Assembly (NCBI RefSeq): GCF_030409415.1
Contig: NZ_JAUFPW010000035.1
Span: forward strand, 186,001-250,000
Reading direction: 5' to 3'
Length of the DNA stretch: 64,000 nt
From: Pedobacter aquatilis
GTDB taxonomy: Bacteria > Bacteroidota > Bacteroidia > Sphingobacteriales > Sphingobacteriaceae
The notes beneath the pieces were generated by a model. That model saw only the letters and a list, made by a program, of their open reading frames with translations. It ran no database searches and was not told where the DNA came from. Below, piece after piece: positions 59,708 to 64,000 of this stretch. Each line of letters opens with the position of its first letter. Position 1 is the first letter of the stretch. The position numbers were made by a program, and so were the translations under genes.

Positions 59708-61987
59708 ATGGATCGGCGCTCTGAGATTAGTGAAGTATTTTTTCGTTTAAAGCGGTATAGTAAGTTTTTTTCGATTCTGATTTGTTTATTTTTATCATTG
59801 AGCTTGCATGCTCAAACAACAAATCCACGTAAGTTAGATAGTTTATTTAAAGTAAACCAAAGGTATTCCAAACCAGATTCAAATAAAATGAAAACCCTTT
59901 ATTTGATAATGAGGGAATACATGATTCTTAAGAACTTTCCAAAAATTGACGAGTACTATCAAAAGAGTCTTCAGCTATCTCAAAGCTTAAACAAAAGAAG
60001 TTTTTCGGCTGTAATTTATAATCGCAGGGCATTATTTAATCATGGTTTGGCAAATTATTTAGAGGCAGAAAAATATTATTACAAAGCTTTAAATGAGTAT
60101 CAGCGTTTGAAAGATGGATACATGGAAGCTGGTATTTATTTAAACTTAAGCGCCCTTTATGGTTCAATTCCAGATTACGCAAAATCTCTAGAAGTAAACC
60201 AAAAAGCCATTATTTTATATCAAAAAACAAATAGTCAGGATGATTTAGCGAGTTGTTATATTAACATTGCAGCTGTCTATCAAGCTTTAGGTCAGCAAAT
60301 ATCTGCGGCAGATTATGGTAAAAGGGCATTAAGAATTTTTACAATTAATAATGATCAAACAGGAATAGCCTATGCTTACCTGTGCTTAGGAGAGAGTTAT
60401 GTTGCTGCCAAATCATCAGATTTAGTTGCAATGAAAGTAGAACCTGAAAATAAACTTAGCATTGCCTTAGATTATTTTAATAAAGGCTTGAAAATTTCCG
60501 AAACCTCAAATAATCAATTAGAGATTTCATCTTTTAAAAGAAACATTGGTAAAGTTTACGAACAACAAGGCAAAGCTGATTTGGCATTAAATCACTACCT
60601 GGATGCGATAAAAATTGATGAACAAACAGGGCAGAAGGGTTATTACGCAGACAATTTGAAAACCTTGGGTATTTTCTACAAGAATCAGAAAAAATATAAC
60701 ATTGCACTCGAGACTCTGATTTTAGCATTGAAAATTTCAAGAGAGAAAAACTTTATAGATACAGAAAGAGATGTGCTGTTAATACTAAGTGATATATATC
60801 TGGATTTAAATAAACACAGAGAATCTTTAGACTACTATAAACAATACATTATAGCAAAGGATAAACTTTTTAATGAAGAAAAAGAGCGTGAAATAACCAG
60901 AAGACAATTAATTGTAGATTTTGGTGTAAAAGAAAATGATTACAAGCTTAAACAACAGGTTTCTGATGCCATTTTAAAACAACAATATTTTTTAGCAAGG
61001 CAGCAAGAACAAATGCTCTTACTAAGAAAAAAAGAACTGGAGTTTGTTGGACAACAGAAAAACTTGCAAAGCAGTAATTATGAACGTTCTAAGTTACAAT
61101 CTGCATACGATTCTTATCAAAAAAACAAGCAAATTTCAGAACAGAAAAAGCAAATCGAATATGATGAAAAAGTAAAAATCTTCTTAATAGTTGCCATCAC
61201 ATTAATAATATTTACGGCAGGCTTAATTTATTTCAATCAAAGGAAAACTACCCGCTTAAATGTTATAATAAATAAGCAGAAGCGAGAACTTGAGCAATTA
61301 AGTAGGGTTAAAGATAGAATCTTTAGCGTTGTAAGCCATGATATGCGAACGCCTGTAAATTCTTTAATCTCATTTATTCAGCTATTAGAGGCGGGTAAAA
61401 TTGACCAAGATAAACTTACCAAATATGCTTCATCATTAAAAAATAGCCTTACACATACATCTTCGATGATGGAAAATTTACTGAATTGGGCTGCTAGTCA
61501 AATGCAGGGGTTTAATCCTTATTTGGAGCCTCTAAACATTTCTGATTTGACTAATGAAATTGTTATTGAGTCAAAAAATATAGCCGATTTGAAAAATATA
61601 AGTATTGTAAATAATATTCTGCCCAATACAATGTGTAATGCCGATGAAAATATGCTTTCGCTAGTGCTAAGAAATTTAATAAATAATTCAATAAAATTTA
61701 CACCAAACGATGGTACAATAATAATCTCATCTGAAGTGGTTGAGAATGAATTGGTGATTTCGCTTGCAGATAACGGTATTGGAATGTCTGCCGAGCAGGT
61801 TGAGCATTTTAATGAATCCGCTTTTCAAGGTGCAGGATTTAGTACACTTGGTACGAATAGAGAAAGGGGTACTGGGCTTGGTCTGCTTCTTTGCCGAACT
61901 TTTATGGCATTGATGGAAGGCAAAATCGAATTGTTTTCTGCTAAAAATGAAGGAACAAAATTTAATTTGATTTTTAAAAGAGATTAA
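59708..61987 (+). CDS. TPR-containing sensor histidine kinase
   Basis: The 759-residue protein has an N-terminal hydrophobic segment (about 18-35, ending in SLSLHAQ, a probable signal peptide). Periplasmic TPR-like helical repeats follow (about 45-400), and then a coiled coil, one membrane helix (about 493-513, IFLIVAITLIIFTAGLIYF), HisKA with H544 (VVSHDMRTPVNS) and HATPase_c (NLINNSIKF, ADNGIGM, GTGLGLLLC). This is the typical Bacteroidota TPR kinase. The convergent gene ends at the next base and encodes a LytTR regulator, the usual partner type. The stimulus is unknown. Confidence 0.92.
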   Translation: MDRRSEISEVFFRLKRYSKFFSILICLFLSLSLHAQTTNPRKLDSLFKVNQRYSKPDSNKMKTLYLIMREYMILKNFPKIDEYYQKSLQLSQSLNKRSFSAVIYNRRALFNHGLANYLEAEKYYYKALNEYQRLKDGYMEAGIYLNLSALYGSIPDYAKSLEVNQKAIILYQKTNSQDDLASCYINIAAVYQALGQQISAADYGKRALRIFTINNDQTGIAYAYLCLGESYVAAKSSDLVAMKVEPENKLSIALDYFNKGLKISETSNNQLEISSFKRNIGKVYEQQGKADLALNHYLDAIKIDEQTGQKGYYADNLKTLGIFYKNQKKYNIALETLILALKISREKNFIDTERDVLLILSDIYLDLNKHRESLDYYKQYIIAKDKLFNEEKEREITRRQLIVDFGVKENDYKLKQQVSDAILKQQYFLARQQEQMLLLRKKELEFVGQQKNLQSSNYERSKLQSAYDSYQKNKQISEQKKQIEYDEKVKIFLIVAITLIIFTAGLIYFNQRKTTRLNVIINKQKRELEQLSRVKDRIFSVVSHDMRTPVNSLISFIQLLEAGKIDQDKLTKYASSLKNSLTHTSSMMENLLNWAASQMQGFNPYLEPLNISDLTNEIVIESKNIADLKNISIVNNILPNTMCNADENMLSLVLRNLINNSIKFTPNDGTIIISSEVVENELVISLADNGIGMSAEQVEHFNESAFQGAGFSTLGTNRERGTGLGLLLCRTFMALMEGKIELFSAKNEGTKFNLIFKRD

Positions 61988-62722
61988 TTACTTTTTGAAT
62001 CTGGATAGCATTTTCTTATCAATTACATTTTCAAGTAATTCTTGTTTTGCAGTTGCACTAATTGGTACAATAAAATTATTTTCTAAATGTAATTCGTGTG
62101 CAGTAAGTGTTGAAATTTTATTAACATTAACAATATACTGCTTATGAACCCTTATAAATTGATTTGGTAATTGTTTTTCGAGATTTTTAAGGCCAACCAA
62201 AATAACATGCTTTTCGCCAGCTGTATAAATTTTTGAAAAATCGCCCATGCTTTCAATATATATTACATCATTGTATTTCAGCTTTGTAATTCCCTTGGTT
62301 TCTCTAAAGAAAAAGTAATCATCCTCTTCGCTAATATCGCTGTGATTTACTGGGGCAAATTTTTTAAGTTCGATATATTCTATCGCTTTATTTGCTGCTT
62401 TAAGTAAACGTTCAAATGTGGCTGGTTTTACAACAAAATCTATTGCGTCTAAATCAAAACTCTCCGCTGCATATTGGTTGTATGAAGTAATAAATATAAA
62501 AACAGGCTTGTTTTTCAGTGTTTTTAGTAATGCAGTTCCAGAAAGTTCTGGCATATCAATGTCCGAAAAAACTATATCTATCTGTTCGTTATTAATTTTC
62601 TGGATAGCTTCAATACCATCTTTACAAACAGAAATTATATTCAATGCTGGTATTTTGCTGATGTGCATCGTAATGGCATCCCGTTCGATTTCGTTATCAT
62701 CTACGATTAAGCAGTTATACAT
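61988..62722 (-). CDS. LytTR-family response regulator
   Basis: The 244-residue protein has an N-terminal receiver with D8-D9 (IVDDNE), phosphoacceptor D54 (VFSDIDMPEL) and K in FVVKPA, and a C-terminal LytTR DNA-binding domain (about 140-244, with YFFFRETKGITKLKYNDVIYIESMGDF and FIRVHKQYIVNVNKI). LytTR sites are usually imperfect direct repeats, which I did not identify. It converges on the TPR kinase gene with no gap. A functional pair is inferred, since TPR kinases and LytTR regulators are commonly paired in this phylum. Confidence 0.93.
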   Translation of the reverse strand: MYNCLIVDDNEIERDAITMHISKIPALNIISVCKDGIEAIQKINNEQIDIVFSDIDMPELSGTALLKTLKNKPVFIFITSYNQYAAESFDLDAIDFVVKPATFERLLKAANKAIEYIELKKFAPVNHSDISEEDDYFFFRETKGITKLKYNDVIYIESMGDFSKIYTAGEKHVILVGLKNLEKQLPNQFIRVHKQYIVNVNKISTLTAHELHLENNFIVPISATAKQELLENVIDKKMLSRFKK

Positions 62723-62797
62723 TTATAGGGTATTTAAAAATTAAAGGTAACTATAAAATCTGCACTAATAACTGTTAAAGGAGGGTAAATGTTCAGA

Positions 62798-63409
62798 CTA
62801 TTTTCTATGTTTTTTTTCTCCAGTATAAATTTTTTCTCCGGCTTTAATCTCTAATTGTAAATCATTTTCTTCAGGGGGAACTGGGCAACGATAACCATCG
62901 CTGTATGCACAATAAGGGTTGTAAGCTTTATTAAAATCAATTTCAATTTTATTACTGACGATTTCTTTTGAGCTTAAATCAATATATCGCCCACCACCGT
63001 AGGTTTCCTTGTTGTTTGTTTCATCTGTGAAAGGCAAAAACAATAAATTTTTAAATGCAGGATTTGTGGCCAAAGCTAAATTTTTATACAGTGTCATTAC
63101 TGTTTCTTTGCCATTTAAGCTAAATTTTATTTTCGCATAGCGATAAAATTCCTTGCTCGTGCCGTCGTAAGTTGGCATTTTGAAAACTTTCTCGTTTTTA
63201 AGGATTTCGACATTTGCAACAACTTTGTAATTGCTATCTGCATCGTAAAAATGCAGGTTTTGTAAATCACTTTCATTTAAAGGTGAATTGGATTCCTTAA
63301 CGAAATCTTTTTTGTAGCTATCACGATGTTTAGCAATCTGCTCGGAATAGGATTGGGCAAATGCGTTTAAGCTAACTAGGAGGAATAGGATAGGGAGCAG
63401 TTTTTTCAT
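62798..63409 (-). CDS. Exported DUF1684 protein
   Basis: The 203-residue protein has a signal peptide (MKKLLPILFLLVSLNAFAQ) and the DUF1684 core: LHFYDAD, LFLPFTDETNNKETYGGGRYIDL and the hallmark YNPYCAYSDGYRCPVPPEENDL near the end. Two Cys in that hallmark could form a disulfide. The family is widespread and uncharacterised. It is a lone gene, with a repeat-rich gap between it and the chorismate synthase gene. Confidence 0.92.
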   Translation of the reverse strand: MKKLLPILFLLVSLNAFAQSYSEQIAKHRDSYKKDFVKESNSPLNESDLQNLHFYDADSNYKVVANVEILKNEKVFKMPTYDGTSKEFYRYAKIKFSLNGKETVMTLYKNLALATNPAFKNLLFLPFTDETNNKETYGGGRYIDLSSKEIVSNKIEIDFNKAYNPYCAYSDGYRCPVPPEENDLQLEIKAGEKIYTGEKKHRK

Positions 63410-63426
63410 AGTTATTGTTTAGCAAT

Positions 63427-63539
63427 CGTCATTTCGACTGGAGTGCAGCGGAATGGAAAAATCTTTGAAATTTGCTAAATATAGTTCAAAGATTTTGCTT
63501 CGCAGAGCCTTTGGGTTCTCGGCTTAGCTCGAAATAACG
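63427..63539 (-). repeat. Palindromic intergenic repeat (CGTCATTTCGA type)
   Basis: Terminal arms CGTCATTTCGA (63427-63437) and TCGAAATAACG (63529-63539) are inverted with one mismatch, and inner arms AAAATCTTTGAA and TTCAAAGATTTT form a perfect 12-bp stem. From memory, repeats of the CGTCATTTCGA---AAATCTTT kind are common between Bacteroidota genes, so this is probably a member of a genome-wide family. It has no coding capacity. Confidence 0.7.
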
Positions 63540-63547
63540 GTTTTTGC

Positions 63548-64000
63548 TTAAATCACACTCACTTTGTTTCTCAAAAATTGGTCGGCTAAAACTAATGCAG
63601 CCATAGCTTCAACAATAACTACAGCTCTTGGTACAACACAAGGGTCATGGCGGCCTTTGCCTTTAATTTCAGAAGCTTCGCCAGCTGCATTAATGGTTTG
63701 CTGATTATGCATAATGGTTGCTACAGGTTTAAAAGCCACTTTAAAAGTAATATCCATTCCATTTGAAATACCGCCCAAAATACCACCTGCAAAGTTCGTT
63801 GTGGTTTTAAATGCTTTAGTATCTGCCTCTTTTGGTTGAGGAATATCATTATGTTGAGAACCTCGTAACTCGCTTCCGGCAAAACCAGAACCATATTCAA
63901 AACCATGCACCGCATTAATACTTAACATCGCTTTGCCCAAATCAGCATGTAATTTATCAAAAACAGGTTCGCCCAAACCTGCCGGACAACCTTTAATTAC
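63548..64000 (-). CDS. aroC: Chorismate synthase (C-terminal part, gene continues beyond the window)
   Basis: The final 150 residues of chorismate synthase are visible, reading VIKGCPAGLGEPVFDKL, then SINAVHGFEYGSGF, ELRGSQHND, GGILGGISNGMDITF and RHDPCVVPRAVVIVEAMAAL. The frame is open to the last base of the window, so the gene starts outside it. The enzyme makes chorismate from EPSP in the shikimate pathway and needs reduced FMN. Motifs and the C-terminal length are normal. No other aro gene is within the window. Confidence 0.95.
   Translation of the reverse strand, partial: VIKGCPAGLGEPVFDKLHADLGKAMLSINAVHGFEYGSGFAGSELRGSQHNDIPQPKEADTKAFKTTTNFAGGILGGISNGMDITFKVAFKPVATIMHNQQTINAAGEASEIKGKGRHDPCVVPRAVVIVEAMAALVLADQFLRNKVSVI

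Noticed and set aside
1..64000. tRNA or rRNA genes, CRISPR arrays, insertion sequences or phage genes
   Set aside because: No tRNA-like cloverleaf, rRNA signature, regular short repeat array or transposase was seen by reading both strands. Only small palindromic intergenic repeats were found.

Overview
The window is AT-rich and looks like a chromosomal segment of a Bacteroidota bacterium, most probably a Sphingobacteriaceae member of the Pedobacter type. The evidence is a giant protein ending in a gliding-motility/type IX (type B) sorting domain next to a PorP/SprF-like protein, a fused E1 alpha/beta dehydrogenase, many PAS/hybrid kinases, DUF3606/DUF4287/DUF1573/DUF1684 proteins, and promoter-like TAnnTTTG boxes typical of the phylum. 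I see no rRNA, tRNA, CRISPR array or insertion sequence. The genus is an inference.

Layout. 1-5.1 kb: the 3' part of a multi-PAS sensor without an ATPase domain, its overlapping CheY-like partner, a cold-shock protein, a lipoprotein and TatA. 5.1-12.8 kb: a metal-efflux RND locus (RND pump, adaptor, TolC-like protein, sensor kinase, OmpR-type regulator), all on the minus strand, with matching operator arrays before the regulator gene and before the tolC-like gene. 12.9-16.8 kb: a GH78 rhamnosidase, DUF4287 and DUF1080 proteins. 16.9-32.2 kb: a P-loop NTPase divergent from a roughly 3,130-residue secreted adhesin, followed by PorP/SprF-like and PorE-like OmpA proteins; this is a type IX secretion cargo and assembly cluster. 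32.3-43.4 kb: signalling and envelope genes (sugar transferase plus response regulator, an 1148-residue hybrid kinase, aldo/keto reductase, M23-like peptidase, metallophosphoesterase, membrane hybrid kinase). 43.6-51.8 kb: an assimilatory sulfate-reduction operon: Rrf2 regulator, Cys-rich leader peptide with terminator, sulfite reductase with a C-terminal extension, SUMT, a precorrin-2 dehydrogenase/TauE-type exporter fusion, APS reductase, CysD and CysN. 51.9-64 kb: hypothetical proteins, response regulators, HAD phosphatase, aminotransferase, DUF1573, E1 dehydrogenase, a TPR sensor kinase facing a LytTR regulator, DUF1684, and the end of chorismate synthase.

How the genes work together. In the sulfate operon CysDN makes APS, CysH reduces it to sulfite, and the siroheme enzymes supply the cofactor for sulfite reductase. 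No cysC is seen, so direct APS reduction is inferred. The leader peptide MMCCCYKTQ followed by an intrinsic terminator suggests control by ribosome-mediated, cysteine-sensing attenuation. In the metal-efflux locus, three or four direct 11-bp repeats sit 5 bp upstream of a TAnnTTTG box, which itself lies 4 bp from the start codon. The same layout occurs at two promoters, which suggests one regulon operated by the local OmpR-family regulator.

The strongest second-look items are the cysteine attenuator, the paired 11-mer operator arrays, the repeated TAnnTTTG-N4-ATG geometry (probable leaderless mRNAs), and an unnamed module of about 150 residues repeated through the giant adhesin.
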